From: Cypionkella sp049896245
GTDB taxonomy: Bacteria; Pseudomonadota; Alphaproteobacteria; Rhodobacterales; Rhodobacteraceae
NCBI RefSeq assembly: GCF_049896245.1
Contig: NZ_JAFCTX010000026.1
Span: forward strand, 6,161 to 70,160
Direction of reading: 5' to 3'
Length of the DNA: 64,000 nt
Part shown: positions 1-8,601 of the stretch, one piece after another
Layout of the letters: each line of letters starts with the position of its first letter
How positions within the stretch are numbered: position 1 is the stretch's first letter
The notes under the pieces: generated by a model
Told to the model about the DNA's origin: nothing
What the model saw: the letters and a program-made list of their open reading frames with translations, nothing else
Databases searched by the model: none
Translations under genes and position numbers: made by a program

Positions 1-1
1 G

Positions 2-514
2 GTGTATCTGGGCAAGCGGCGCGTCGACGTCATGCATCTGGGCCGCGCGCACACCGCTGGGGATGCGGTAGTTTGGGTGCCGGATTCCGAGGTGATGTTT
101 ACAGGTGATATCGTCGAGTATCACTCGGCCTGCTACTGCGGCGACGGGCATTTTGCCGATTGGACCGACACTTTGGCGAATATCGCGGCCTTCGATCCGG
201 TGGCGATTGCATCGGGGCGCGGGGATGCGTTGATCGGCCGGGACATGGTGGGCAAAGCCATCGCCTCTACCGCTGATTTTGTGCAAAGCACCTACCGTCC
301 GGCGGCAAAGGTGGCGGCGCGCGGGGGCAGCTTGAAAGAGGCTTGGAACGCGGTGCGGGCTGAATGTGACTCTAAGTTCGCCAATTTTGCGATCTACGAG
401 CACTGCTTGCCGTTCAACGTCGCGCGCGCTTTTGACGAAGCACGCGGGATAGAGACACCACGCGTGTGGACGGCCGAACGTGACCGCCAGATGTGGGCAG
501 ATTTGCAGGGGTAA
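2..514 (+). CDS. MBL-fold metallo-hydrolase, C-terminal part
   Basis: The reading frame is open from the first bases of the window, so this is the C-terminal ~170 residues of a longer protein. Visible metallo-beta-lactamase-fold elements are the H-x(5)-HTAGD segment near residues 12-21 and the following FTGD segment, where an Asp normally ligates metal. The N-terminal HxHxDH zinc site lies outside the window. The stop falls two bases before the GTG start of the flavin monooxygenase, so the two are co-transcribed. Family members in such operons act in aromatic or thioester hydrolysis, but the substrate cannot be read from sequence. Confidence 0.8.
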   Translation: MYLGKRRVDVMHLGRAHTAGDAVVWVPDSEVMFTGDIVEYHSACYCGDGHFADWTDTLANIAAFDPVAIASGRGDALIGRDMVGKAIASTADFVQSTYRPAAKVAARGGSLKEAWNAVRAECDSKFANFAIYEHCLPFNVARAFDEARGIETPRVWTAERDRQMWADLQG

Positions 515-515
515 T

Positions 516-2057
516 GTGAGCGCATATGCGTATCAACCCTATGATTATATTGCACCGGCTGGATTAAAGGCAACCGAGCCACGTCACAAAGTGATCATCG
601 TTGGCGCTGGTCCGATTGGGCTGGCGATGGCGATTGAACTGGCAAATCACGGCGTTCTGGCGACGGTGCTGGATGACAACAATGTGGTGTCGGTAGGCTC
701 GCGAGCGATCTGCTGGAGCAAACGTTCGCTGGAGATTTCGGATCGGCTTGGCGTAGGTGAACGATCCGTCACAAAAGACGTGACGTGGAAAGTGGGACGC
801 ACGTTTCATCGCGATAAAGAGGTGTTCAACTTTGATCTGCTGCCCGAAGACGGGCATAAGATGCCTGCCTTTGTGAACCTGCAACAGTATTTCGTCGAGG
901 AATATCTGGTGCAGCGTGCGCAGGAGTTGACCATTGACCTGCGCTGGAAAAATCGCGTGACTTCGGTAGATCAGAAAGCGGATTTCGCCTCGGTTACGGT
1001 GGAAACCCCAGATGGATCCTACGCGTTGGAGGCGGATTGGGTGATCGCTTGCGATGGTGCGCGCAGCCCGATCCGAGAGATGATGGGGTTGGAGTTTGAC
1101 GGGGAATTGTTCGAAGAACGATTTCTTATTGCCGACATCGAAATGCAGGGCGATTTCGCCAGTGAACGGTGGTTTTGGTTTGAGCCAAACTTCCATCAGG
1201 GCCAATCCGCGCTATTGCACAAGCAACCGGATAACATTTACCGAATAGATCTTCAGCTTGGCTGGGACACTGACCCAGAGGTGGAAAAACGGCCTGAGAA
1301 TGTCATCCCGCGCATTGAGAATGTGGTGGGTCATGCCGATTTCAAACTGGATTGGGTCAGCGTCTATACTTTCCAATGTCGACGTTTACGAAGCTTTGTT
1401 CATAATCGGATTTTGTTCGCAGGCGACAGCGCACATGTCGTCTCACCCTTCGGCGCGCGGGGCGGAAATGGTGGCTTGGGCGATGTCGATGCCCTCGGTT
1501 GGCGGCTGGCGGCGGTGATAAACGGTACGGCTGCACCTGAAGCCCTACAGGGGTATGATCGCGAACGGTGTTACGGCGCGGATGAGAATTTGCTGAACTC
1601 AAGCCGCTCAACGCGCTTCATGTCGCCGGAAGCGGGCGTGGAGCGCCTGTTTCGCGATGCGGTTTTGCACCTTGCGGCACGGGCAGATTTTGCGCGGCCG
1701 ATGGTGAATTCTGGGCGGTTGTCGAAGCCTTGTATTTATCCGCTGGATGCGCCCGATGCCGATCTTCCAGAAGACGCGCGACCTGGGGCTGTGGCGCCAG
1801 ATGCGCCACTGGAACACGGTTGGATGACCGAGGTTTTGGGGCGCGAATTTGTCCTGTTGGTGCTGGGCTGCGATGCCCCAGAAATCGACGTACGTGTGGT
1901 AAAACCTGTGCTGACGGATATGATCCGCAGGCGCTATCTGGGTGATCAGCCACAGGCGGTTTACCTGATCAGACCCGATCAGGTAGTCGCGGCGCGCTGG
2001 CTTTCGGCCTCGGCAGCCGAGGTAGAAACGGCCTTGGTACAAAGTTGGAATGGATGA
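516..2057 (+). CDS. FAD-dependent aromatic-ring monooxygenase
   Basis: A class A flavoprotein hydroxylase (PF01494 type) of 513 residues. It has an N-terminal GxGxxG FAD fold (GAGPIGLA near residue 30), a mid-protein DG motif (ACDGARS near residue 190) and the GDSAH...P FAD-ribityl motif near residue 303. A C-terminal thioredoxin-like tail follows, as in 3-(3-hydroxyphenyl)propionate and related phenol hydroxylases. I chose the GTG at 516 because it follows the previous stop by one base and has CAGGGG upstream; the longer frame would overlap the upstream gene. It sits between an MBL hydrolase and DUF2783, a small operon for oxidising an aromatic acid. The exact substrate is unknown. Confidence 0.88.
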   Translation: MSAYAYQPYDYIAPAGLKATEPRHKVIIVGAGPIGLAMAIELANHGVLATVLDDNNVVSVGSRAICWSKRSLEISDRLGVGERSVTKDVTWKVGRTFHRDKEVFNFDLLPEDGHKMPAFVNLQQYFVEEYLVQRAQELTIDLRWKNRVTSVDQKADFASVTVETPDGSYALEADWVIACDGARSPIREMMGLEFDGELFEERFLIADIEMQGDFASERWFWFEPNFHQGQSALLHKQPDNIYRIDLQLGWDTDPEVEKRPENVIPRIENVVGHADFKLDWVSVYTFQCRRLRSFVHNRILFAGDSAHVVSPFGARGGNGGLGDVDALGWRLAAVINGTAAPEALQGYDRERCYGADENLLNSSRSTRFMSPEAGVERLFRDAVLHLAARADFARPMVNSGRLSKPCIYPLDAPDADLPEDARPGAVAPDAPLEHGWMTEVLGREFVLLVLGCDAPEIDVRVVKPVLTDMIRRRYLGDQPQAVYLIRPDQVVAARWLSASAAEVETALVQSWNG

Positions 2058-2250
2058 TATGTTATTGTATACAAAGCCGAATATCGTAAATGCAGACAGC
2101 TTTTACACCGAGCTTCTGGCCGCGCATCGGGGTCTGCCAGAGGCAGAAAGTCATGCAATGAACGCGCGGCTTGTGTTGATTTTGGCCAATCACATCGGCG
2201 ATGCAGAGGTACTGTCTCAGGCTTTGGCACTGGCAAAGGCCGCGAGCTAA
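2050..2250 (+). CDS. DUF2783 small protein
   Basis: A 66-residue soluble protein with an internal A/L-rich helical stretch (ARLVLILANHIGD). It resembles DUF2783 proteins, which are regularly found directly downstream of FAD monooxygenases of this type. Its ATG overlaps the end of the monooxygenase by 8 bp, implying translational coupling. No catalytic motif is visible. A role as accessory subunit of the hydroxylase is only inferred from the context. Confidence 0.75.
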   Translation: MDDMLLYTKPNIVNADSFYTELLAAHRGLPEAESHAMNARLVLILANHIGDAEVLSQALALAKAAS

Positions 2251-2253
2251 GCC

Positions 2254-2985
2254 CTATTCGGGCAGCAACGCCACGCGTCCGGTTGCTGTCAGGTTAAACA
2301 CCTTACGGCCCTCCAGAACCACCGCCGTCAAGGGCCCACCATAGGCCGCGCTCGAGTCGATATTGACCCGATTGCCGTAATGCATCGGCGCGTCCAAAGC
2401 GGTATGACCATGCACAATCAGCGCGCCAAAATCGCGGGTGTCTTCAAGGAAACCTTTGCGAATCCAGACCAAGTCATCCTCGGTCTGCTGCTCAATCGGG
2501 ATGCCGGGACGGATGCCGGCGTGGACATAAATCACCTCGCCGCGCTGGTAATACGTTGAGCGGGATTCGAGGAATTGCAGATCAGCCTCGGGCACCGCCG
2601 CTACAGCCTCGGCATGGACCGGGGCAAGTGGGCGGTCAGCGGCATTCTTCACGCCGTAGGATTCCAAAGTTGCCGCTCCGCCGATCTTGGGGTGCAGATA
2701 GGATAGGTCGTTGCGCAGGCAAGGATCATGGTAATTGATGTCTCGGATGTAGTTTGTGAACATTCGGTCATGATTGCCTTTCAGCACCACCCAATCTTGC
2801 CCAGCCTCGATCCCGGCGCGCAGATATTCAACCACGCCACGGCAATCCGGGCCGCGATCAACCAGATCGCCAACATGCACAACCGGGGCTGCGCCATGTC
2901 TGGCTTGATCGGCGGCAATCCAGGCATGGACTTCACGCAAAAGCTCGATATGGCCGTGGATGTCGCCGATGGCATAGGTTCTCAT
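2254..2985 (-). CDS. Metallophosphoesterase (Ser/Thr phosphatase family)
   Basis: A 243-residue calcineurin-like phosphoesterase with all signature blocks: GDIHGH at residues 7-12, GDLVDRG, GNHD, a HAGI block and a C-terminal VHGHT block. Together these bind a di-metal centre. The size matches PrpA-like protein phosphatases or diadenosine-tetraphosphatase-like enzymes. The start is the ATG at 2983-2985 (MRTYAIGD). The open frame continues upstream only through homopolymer G/C and the N gap, which repeats a corrupted copy of this gene's own first codons. It is convergent with the DUF2783 operon, with 3 bp between stops. Confidence 0.85.
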   Translation of the reverse strand: MRTYAIGDIHGHIELLREVHAWIAADQARHGAAPVVHVGDLVDRGPDCRGVVEYLRAGIEAGQDWVVLKGNHDRMFTNYIRDINYHDPCLRNDLSYLHPKIGGAATLESYGVKNAADRPLAPVHAEAVAAVPEADLQFLESRSTYYQRGEVIYVHAGIRPGIPIEQQTEDDLVWIRKGFLEDTRDFGALIVHGHTALDAPMHYGNRVNIDSSAAYGGPLTAVVLEGRKVFNLTATGRVALLPE

Positions 2986-3180
2986 ACGCGCCTCTTGCTG
3001 CAAAGAGCGGGGGGGGGGCCCCCCCCCCCCCCCCCCGGGGGGGTATGGCGAAAAGGATATTGGCAGGGGGGGGGTTGGACGGCCNNNNNNNNNNGCTGGG
3101 ACTTCCCCAAAACGCTCGATAGGGCCGTGGTGGTCGCCGTTGGCATTGGTTCTCATCCGCGCCTCTTGCTGCAAAGACCG
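2924..3180. repeat. Corrupted direct duplication around assembly gap
   Basis: Bases 2924-3009 (5' end and leader of the phosphatase gene) reappear with many substitutions at 3095-3180. Between them lie long G and C runs and ten N at 3085-3094. The divergence is concentrated at the gap side. This looks like two low-quality contig ends from the same locus placed side by side rather than a biological repeat. Confidence 0.75.
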
Positions 3181-3231
3181 GGGGCTTCACGCCCCCGGAC
3201 CCCCGTGGAGTATTTCTGCCAAGATGAATTG
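3180..3231 (+). repeat. G/C-hairpin intergenic repeat (copy 1)
   Basis: A hairpin (GGGGGCTTCACGCCCCC) is followed by a conserved tail, GGACCCCCGTGGAGTATTT then CTGCCAAGATGAA. Related copies lie near 8450, 8525 and 37686 in this window. It sits just beyond the serA stop. Such elements are abundant between genes of Rhodobacteraceae; hairpin plus tail suggests a terminator-like or mRNA-end-stabilising role. Confidence 0.6.
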
Positions 3232-3242
3232 GCAAGTCGGGT

Positions 3243-4838
3243 TTAGGCCACGTCGAATTGCAGCGCTTTCACCGATTGGAACATGCCGGTGGATTCGAGG
3301 GTTTCCAGCACCTTGGGGTCGATGGCTTGGTCAAGATACAGGATGGCGATGGCCTGTTTGCCGATGCCTTCGCGACCAAGCGTGAAGTTCGCGATGTTGA
3401 CGTTGTTTTTCGACATTGTCATGCCGAGAAGGCCGATGATGCCGGGCACGTCATCATTGGTGGTGTAAAGCATGTGTTCGCCGATTTCAGCGTCAATGTT
3501 GATGCCCTTGATCTGGATGAAGCGCGGCTTGCCATCGCTGAAACAAGTGCCTGCGACCGAGCGTTCGCGCTTTTCGGTCACCATGGTGACTTTTATGTAA
3601 GCGTCGAAGGTGCCGGTTTTGTCTTGACGGGTGGTTGAGATCTGGATGCCTTTATCTTTCGCCACGATGGGGGCCGAGACGAGGTTTACATCGGGGTTTT
3701 GGGTTTTCAACACACCTGCGATGACGGCGGAATTGAGGGCTGCAAGGTTCATGCCCGCGACTGTGCCGTCATAGAGGATGTTGATGGCTTTGATCGGTTC
3801 TTCGGTCATCTGGCCGATGAAAGCGCCCAAATGCGACGCGAGTTTGATCCACGGGCCCATAATCGCGGCTTCTTCTGCGGTGACATTCGGCATGTTCAGC
3901 GCGTTAGAGACGGCACCCGTCAGCAGGTAATCTGACATCTGTTCAGCCACTTGCAACGCGACGTTCTCTTGGGCTTCAGTCGTGGCCGCGCCCAAGTGCG
4001 GGGTGCAGACAACGTTGGGCATGTTGAACAGCGGGGAGGAGGTGGCGGGTTCAACCTCAAACACATCCAGTGCTGCCCCGGCAACATGGCCGGATTTAAG
4101 CGCATCGACTAGGGCTGCTTCGTCGATCAGACCACCACGGGCGCAGTTGATGATGCGCACACCCTTCTTGGTTTTCGCCAGATTTTCGGCGGACAGGATA
4201 TTGCGGGTTTTATCGGTTAAGGGGACGTGCAGGGTGATGAAATCGGCGCGGGCGAGGAGTTCATCGAGGTCTACCTTGGTGACGCCGAGGGTCTTGGCAC
4301 GGTCATCCGACAGGAAGGGATCGTAGGCGACGACCTTCATATGCAGGCCGACAGCGCGGTTGCAGACGATGCCGCCGATGTTGCCCGCCCCGATCACACC
4401 GAGGGTTTTGTTGAACAATTCCACGCCCATGAATCGGGATTTCTCCCATTTACCGGCTTGGGTGCTGGCGTTGGCTTCGGGCAGTTGCCGCGCCACAGCA
4501 AACATCATCGCGATGGCGTGTTCGGCGGTGGTGATCGAGTTGCCGAACGGCGTGTTCATCACAATCACGCCCTTTTTCGACGCAGCGGGGATGTCAACGT
4601 TATCGACACCGATGCCTGCACGGCCGATGACTTTCAGCTTTGTGGCAAGGCTGAGCAGCTTGTCGGTGACTTTGGTGGCCGAACGGATCGCAAGGCCATC
4701 GTATTGGTCGATGATCGCGGCGAGCGCGTCTTTGTCTTTGCCGAGTTTGGGCATGTAATCCACCTCGACCCCACGGTCGCGGAAGATTTGCACGGCGGTT
4801 TCAGAGAGTTCGTCAGATACGAGAACGCGGGGGGCCAT
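3243..4838 (-). CDS. serA: D-3-phosphoglycerate dehydrogenase
   Basis: This is the first enzyme of phosphoserine biosynthesis, oxidising 3-phosphoglycerate to 3-phosphohydroxypyruvate with NAD. At 531 residues it is the long form. It has a substrate domain, a Rossmann NAD site (GAGNIGG near residue 150), the ARGGLIDE segment with the catalytic Arg, a Glu in the EVEP region, an HLGAAT motif with the catalytic His, an intervening allosteric domain and a C-terminal ACT domain (from about residue 455) that usually binds serine. The start ATG at 4836-4838 has AGGAG upstream. It lies downstream of serC on the same strand with an 86-bp gap holding a large hairpin. Feedback inhibition by L-serine is expected for the family. 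Confidence 0.97.
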   Translation of the reverse strand: MAPRVLVSDELSETAVQIFRDRGVEVDYMPKLGKDKDALAAIIDQYDGLAIRSATKVTDKLLSLATKLKVIGRAGIGVDNVDIPAASKKGVIVMNTPFGNSITTAEHAIAMMFAVARQLPEANASTQAGKWEKSRFMGVELFNKTLGVIGAGNIGGIVCNRAVGLHMKVVAYDPFLSDDRAKTLGVTKVDLDELLARADFITLHVPLTDKTRNILSAENLAKTKKGVRIINCARGGLIDEAALVDALKSGHVAGAALDVFEVEPATSSPLFNMPNVVCTPHLGAATTEAQENVALQVAEQMSDYLLTGAVSNALNMPNVTAEEAAIMGPWIKLASHLGAFIGQMTEEPIKAINILYDGTVAGMNLAALNSAVIAGVLKTQNPDVNLVSAPIVAKDKGIQISTTRQDKTGTFDAYIKVTMVTEKRERSVAGTCFSDGKPRFIQIKGINIDAEIGEHMLYTTNDDVPGIIGLLGMTMSKNNVNIANFTLGREGIGKQAIAILYLDQAIDPKVLETLESTGMFQSVKALQFDVA

Positions 4839-4861
4839 GGGGACTCCTATGATTTGCGAGG

Positions 4862-4922
4862 GGGATGGCGGGGTGAGCCCCGCCCTACGGATTGGGTAGG
4901 GCGGGGTTCACCCCGCCATCCC
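4862..4922. repeat. 27-bp-arm inverted repeat between serC and serA
   Basis: Two 27-base arms (4862-4888 and 4896-4922) are complementary with a single mismatch, around a 7-base loop (GGATTGG). The element starts 2 bp after the serC stop and ends about 23 bp before serA. It resembles the dispersed GTAGGGCGGGGTT-type palindromes of this bacterial family. It could attenuate serC to serA read-through or protect the serC mRNA 3' end. Confidence 0.8.
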
Positions 4923-4924
4923 GT

Positions 4925-6073
4925 TCAAACTTGCGCGGCGATTTCCGCATCAAAGGCATTGGCGATCCATGGCATCAGCGCCGTCACATCGGCGGTTTCC
5001 ACCGTCGAGCCGCACCAGATCCGTAGGCCCGCGGGCGCATCGCGGTAAGCACCGATATCATAGGCGACCTTGGCCTGCTCTAATCGTTTGGCGACGGCTT
5101 TGGCGAAAGCCTCGCCGTCTTTGATACGGGGATCGTTGAATTTCAGGCACACGCTGGTCGTCGAGGCAATCGCGGGGGTTTCGGCAAGGTTTTGCAGCCA
5201 AGGGTTGGCGGCGCAGAAATCCCAGACCACTTTGGCGTTGGCGGTGGCGCGACCCACCAAGCCGTTCAGCCCGCCCACCGACTGCGCCCATTTCAGTGAC
5301 ACAAGGTAGTCTTCCACCGCGAGCATCGAGGGGGTGTTGATCGTCTCACCCACGAAAATGCCTTCAATGACTTTGCCCTTGCTGGTCATGCGGAAAATCT
5401 TCGGCAAAGGCCATGCGGGGGTGTAGCTTTCCAGCCGTTCCACCGCGCGGGGCGACAGCATAATCATGCCATGCGCACCTTCGCCGCCCAGCACTTTCTG
5501 CCAGCTAAAGGTGGTGACATCCAGCTTGGCCCAGTCGAGATGCATTGCGAAGGCAGCAGAAGTGGCGTCGCAGACGGTCAGGCCCTGACGATCCGCCGGG
5601 ATCGCATCGGCATTCGGCAGGCGGCAGCCAGAGGTGGTGCCGTTCCAAGTGAACACAATGTCCGAATTGAAATCGACCGTGGCGAAGTCAACAATCTGGC
5701 CGTATGGGGCAATTTTGACTTTCGCGTCGAGTTTCAGCTGTTTGACCACATCAGTCACCCAGCCTTCGCCGAACGACTCCCACGCCAGCATTTCAACCGG
5801 GCGGGCACCCAGCAAGGACCACATTGCCATCTCGACAGCACCCGTGTCAGAGCCGGGGACAATGCCGATACGGTAATCGGCAGGAACGTTCAGAATCTCA
5901 CGGGTCAGGTCAATCGCCTGTTTCAGCTTGGCCTTGCCAACAGAGGCACGGTGCGAGCGGCCCAAGGGCGCATCGCCAAGCATATCAAGGGTATAACCGG
6001 GGATTTTGGCACAGGGGCCAGACGAAAAGCGCGGGTTTGCCGGGCGCGTTGCCGGGGCGGTCAGATCGCTCAT
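4925..6073 (-). CDS. serC: Phosphoserine aminotransferase
   Basis: A PLP-dependent class V aminotransferase that converts 3-phosphohydroxypyruvate plus glutamate to phosphoserine. At 382 residues it matches the alphaproteobacterial SerC subfamily. It has a conserved N-terminal FSSGPCAKIPGY segment, the PLP-lysine region SWQKVLGGEGAHGM near residue 190, and TSK/GET segments contacting phosphate. I chose the ATG at 6071-6073 because the conserved N-terminus begins there; the 43 extra upstream codons in the open frame look non-coding. It is divergent from serB, so the three serine genes are clustered. Confidence 0.96.
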   Translation of the reverse strand: MSDLTAPATRPANPRFSSGPCAKIPGYTLDMLGDAPLGRSHRASVGKAKLKQAIDLTREILNVPADYRIGIVPGSDTGAVEMAMWSLLGARPVEMLAWESFGEGWVTDVVKQLKLDAKVKIAPYGQIVDFATVDFNSDIVFTWNGTTSGCRLPNADAIPADRQGLTVCDATSAAFAMHLDWAKLDVTTFSWQKVLGGEGAHGMIMLSPRAVERLESYTPAWPLPKIFRMTSKGKVIEGIFVGETINTPSMLAVEDYLVSLKWAQSVGGLNGLVGRATANAKVVWDFCAANPWLQNLAETPAIASTTSVCLKFNDPRIKDGEAFAKAVAKRLEQAKVAYDIGAYRDAPAGLRIWCGSTVETADVTALMPWIANAFDAEIAAQV

Positions 6074-6225
6074 GGTATCCTCACAGATAAATGCCCTTCG
6101 TTGGGGAAGGGTGTCCCGCCGCCGCGCATATTGGCCCTGCCGGGGTGGCGCAAGCCAAATAATCGCGCTATTCCGGCGCGTCATCTGCAAAAACCGACAC
6201 AAATCTCCACTATCGGAAACATGCC

Positions 6226-7101
6226 ATGTTCGTAGCCACTTTGCTGACCAACCCCAATCGCCCTGTGCTTGACCGTGTGACGGTTGAATCTTTGCGCAAT
6301 GCTTGGGGTGGTGGCGATGCGGTGTGGCTAGACCCCGGTGTGGCGGCGGAATTCTCGGTTGCGGCGATGCCTGTAAATCGGTGGGATGTCTGGCAGGGCT
6401 TGCAGGGCATCGGCGTTGATCTGGTGGTGCAAAGGGCTGAAGGGCGGCGCAAGAAACTGCTGATCGCCGATATGGACAGCACGATGATCGAGCAGGAATG
6501 TATTGATGAGTTGGCCGATGAGGCGGGCGTCGGGGCCTATGTCGCCGGGATCACCGCGCGGGCGATGAACGGCGAGTTGGATTTTGAGGATGCTTTGCGG
6601 GAAAGAGTAGGCTTGTTGAAGGGCCTGCCTGCCACGGTGATCGCCCAAGTGGTGCGCGACCGGATCACTCTTATGTCGGGGGGGCCGCAGTTGCTGGCGA
6701 CGATGAAGGCCAATGGCGCGCATGCGGCACTGGTGTCGGGTGGCTTTACCGCCTTCACCTCGGCGATTGCCGGGATGTTGGGGTTTGATGAAAACCGCGC
6801 CAATATCTTGCTGATCGAGGACAATAAGCTGACGGGCCAAGTGGCGGAGCCGATCTTGGGGCGGGCTGCGAAGGTGACGGCGCTGGAGGAGATTTCGACG
6901 CGGTTGGGGATTTCGATCGCCGATGCGATAGCGGTGGGCGATGGCGCGAATGATCTGGGGATGCTCGGGCTGGCTGGGGCCGGGGTGGCGTTGCACGCCA
7001 AACCCGCCGTCGCTGCGCAATGCGATTTGCGGGTCAATCACGGTGATCTGACGGCTTTGCTATATATGCAGGGCTATAGCCGCGAGGAGTTCGTGGCATG
7101 A
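6226..7101 (+). CDS. serB: Phosphoserine phosphatase
   Basis: A HAD-superfamily phosphatase that releases L-serine from phosphoserine, the last step of the pathway begun by SerA and SerC. It has 291 residues. The nucleophile motif DMDST sits at residues 82-86 (D82 nucleophile, D84 acid/base), followed by a Ser motif (VSGGF), a conserved Lys, and a GDGAND metal-binding motif near residue 245. The ~80-residue N-terminal extension is typical of proteobacterial SerB. Its stop overlaps the ATG of the downstream GNAT gene (ATGA). Confidence 0.96.
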   Translation: MFVATLLTNPNRPVLDRVTVESLRNAWGGGDAVWLDPGVAAEFSVAAMPVNRWDVWQGLQGIGVDLVVQRAEGRRKKLLIADMDSTMIEQECIDELADEAGVGAYVAGITARAMNGELDFEDALRERVGLLKGLPATVIAQVVRDRITLMSGGPQLLATMKANGAHAALVSGGFTAFTSAIAGMLGFDENRANILLIEDNKLTGQVAEPILGRAAKVTALEEISTRLGISIADAIAVGDGANDLGMLGLAGAGVALHAKPAVAAQCDLRVNHGDLTALLYMQGYSREEFVA

Positions 7102-7577
7102 TTGTTCGGCCTGCGACCGCACAAGATGCCGAAGCCATGACCGCGCTTCAGAATGAGATTATCCGCATCGGCGGCACCACCGCCTATCAACAGCCGCGCG
7201 CGCGTGGTGAAGTGTTGGAAAGCTACGTCACCGGACTCGCAGTGATTGGGTGTCAGTTGGCCGAGGAGAAGGGCCAAGTGCTGGGCTTTCAGGTTGTAGG
7301 CCGCTCGCCGGAACTGCCCGAAGGCTGGGCGGATATCGGCACGTTCGTGCAGCCGGGACTGCAAGCGCGCGGCATTGGGGCGGCGCTGTTTGCGGCCAGC
7401 CTGACGGCGGCGCGTGTAGCGGGGGTGCGGGTTCTGAACGCCTCTATCCGCGCCGACAACGTGCCGGGGCTTGCCTATTATGCCCGGCGCGGGTTTGTGG
7501 ATTATGCCAGCAACCCGGATTGGGCGCTGGCAGATGGCCGCAAGGTGGGCCGGATCAGCCGCCGCTTTGATCTGTAA
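7098..7577 (+). CDS. GNAT-family N-acetyltransferase
   Basis: A 159-residue single-domain GNAT protein. The acetyl-CoA pyrophosphate loop is recognisable as PGLQARGIGAALF (Q/R-x-x-G-x-G/A) near residues 88-100, followed by the N-x-x-A-x-x-Y-Y-x-R-x-G-F motif near residues 121-136. The subfamily resembles phosphinothricin/amino-acid acetyltransferases, but the acceptor is not predictable. It is translationally coupled to serB by an ATGA overlap and followed after 12 bp by a TauE-type permease. Confidence 0.85.
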   Translation: MIVRPATAQDAEAMTALQNEIIRIGGTTAYQQPRARGEVLESYVTGLAVIGCQLAEEKGQVLGFQVVGRSPELPEGWADIGTFVQPGLQARGIGAALFAASLTAARVAGVRVLNASIRADNVPGLAYYARRGFVDYASNPDWALADGRKVGRISRRFDL

Positions 7578-7589
7578 GCGGGGCGTTTG

Positions 7590-8351
7590 ATGTTTGAAAT
7601 TGCCACAAATCTGACCCTGTTGCTGGTCTGCGCCGCTTTTGTCGCAGGATTTGTCGATGCGATTGCGGGCGGGGGTGGGTTGATCTCGGTCCCTGCCCTG
7701 CTGCTGGCGGGGGCGTCGCCGATCGAGGCTTTGGCCACAAATAAACTTCAGGGCAGTTTTGGCGCGGGCACGGCAGTGCTGGCCTATGCGCGGGCGGGAC
7801 ATGTGAAACCCTTGCAGCAGTTGGGAATGGCGGCGGTTGCGGCGATGGCTGGGGGGATGGGCGCGCTGGTGGCGCATCTGATGCCCGCCGAGGTGCTGCG
7901 AATCATCATGCCGGTGATATTGGTCGCGGTGGCGCTGTTCTTTGCCTTCAAACCGGGGCTGAGCGATCTGGATCGGGTGGAGCGGATCAAGCCTGCGGTG
8001 TTTACTTTCACAGCTGTGCCTTTGATTGCCGCCTATGATGGCTTTTTCGGGCCGGGGACGGGCAGTTTTTTCATGCTGGCCTTTGTCATGCTGGCAGGGT
8101 TTGGGGTGTTGAAGGCGACGGCCCATACCAAGATGCTGAACTTCGCCTCAAACATCGGATCTTTGGCGGTGTTTGCGTGGAGTGGGGCGACTTGGTGGGG
8201 CGTGGGGCTGGCGATGGCTGCGGGTCAGGTCGCGGGGGCGTCTTTGGGGGCGAGGCTTGCGATGCGGATCGGGGCGCGGTTGATCAAGCCTTTGCTGGTG
8301 GCGACCTCGACAGCGATGGCATTGCGGTTATTGTGGCAGGCGTTTGGCTGA
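7590..8351 (+). CDS. TauE/SafE (TSUP) family permease
   Basis: An integral membrane protein of 253 residues with about seven to eight hydrophobic segments and the duplicated glycine-rich motifs of the TSUP family (FVDAIAGGGGLISVPALL near the N-terminus, and AAYDGFFGPGTGSFFM in the second half). Family members export or import small anions such as sulfite, sulfoacetate or related organosulfonates. The ATG at 7590 is preceded by an in-frame TTG at 7587. Position in the serB-GNAT operon suggests co-expression; the substrate is unknown. Confidence 0.88.
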   Translation: MFEIATNLTLLLVCAAFVAGFVDAIAGGGGLISVPALLLAGASPIEALATNKLQGSFGAGTAVLAYARAGHVKPLQQLGMAAVAAMAGGMGALVAHLMPAEVLRIIMPVILVAVALFFAFKPGLSDLDRVERIKPAVFTFTAVPLIAAYDGFFGPGTGSFFMLAFVMLAGFGVLKATAHTKMLNFASNIGSLAVFAWSGATWWGVGLAMAAGQVAGASLGARLAMRIGARLIKPLLVATSTAMALRLLWQAFG

Positions 8352-8448
8352 TGGTCCCAACTCGGGACAAAATTTTGTTGTTTTATATCAGACTGTTGGC
8401 ATAGGCGTTTTAAGGGATTTTTAACGTTTGCGCCTGTGCAGAGGTGGA

Positions 8449-8574
8449 ACTGGGGGTTTCACACCCCCAGACCCCTGCGGGATATTTAGGAACAGATGAA
8501 ACAATTTGACTAAAATTTGCTTTCACATTGGCAGAAATACTCCACGGGGGTCCGGGGGTGTGAAACCCCCGGCT
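8449..8574. repeat. Pair of opposed G/C-hairpin intergenic repeats
   Basis: Copy A (about 8450-8500, plus) has a CTGGGGGT/ACCCCCAG hairpin followed by GACCCCTGCGGGATATTT. Copy B (about 8525-8574) is the same element in reverse, with arms GGGGGTTTCACACCCCC and the GTGGAGTATTT tail when read on the minus strand. Each lies downstream of, and in the same orientation as, its neighbouring gene (the permease on plus, zapE on minus), consistent with a bidirectional terminator region. The rest of 8352-8601 shows no gene. Confidence 0.65.
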
Positions 8575-8601
8575 TGGCCAGCCCAGCGCGCAAGCTGCTG
8601 G

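Noticed and set aside
2728..3246. Plus-strand open frame through the N gap
   Set aside because: It is antisense to the phosphatase and spans the corrupted duplication; not a gene.
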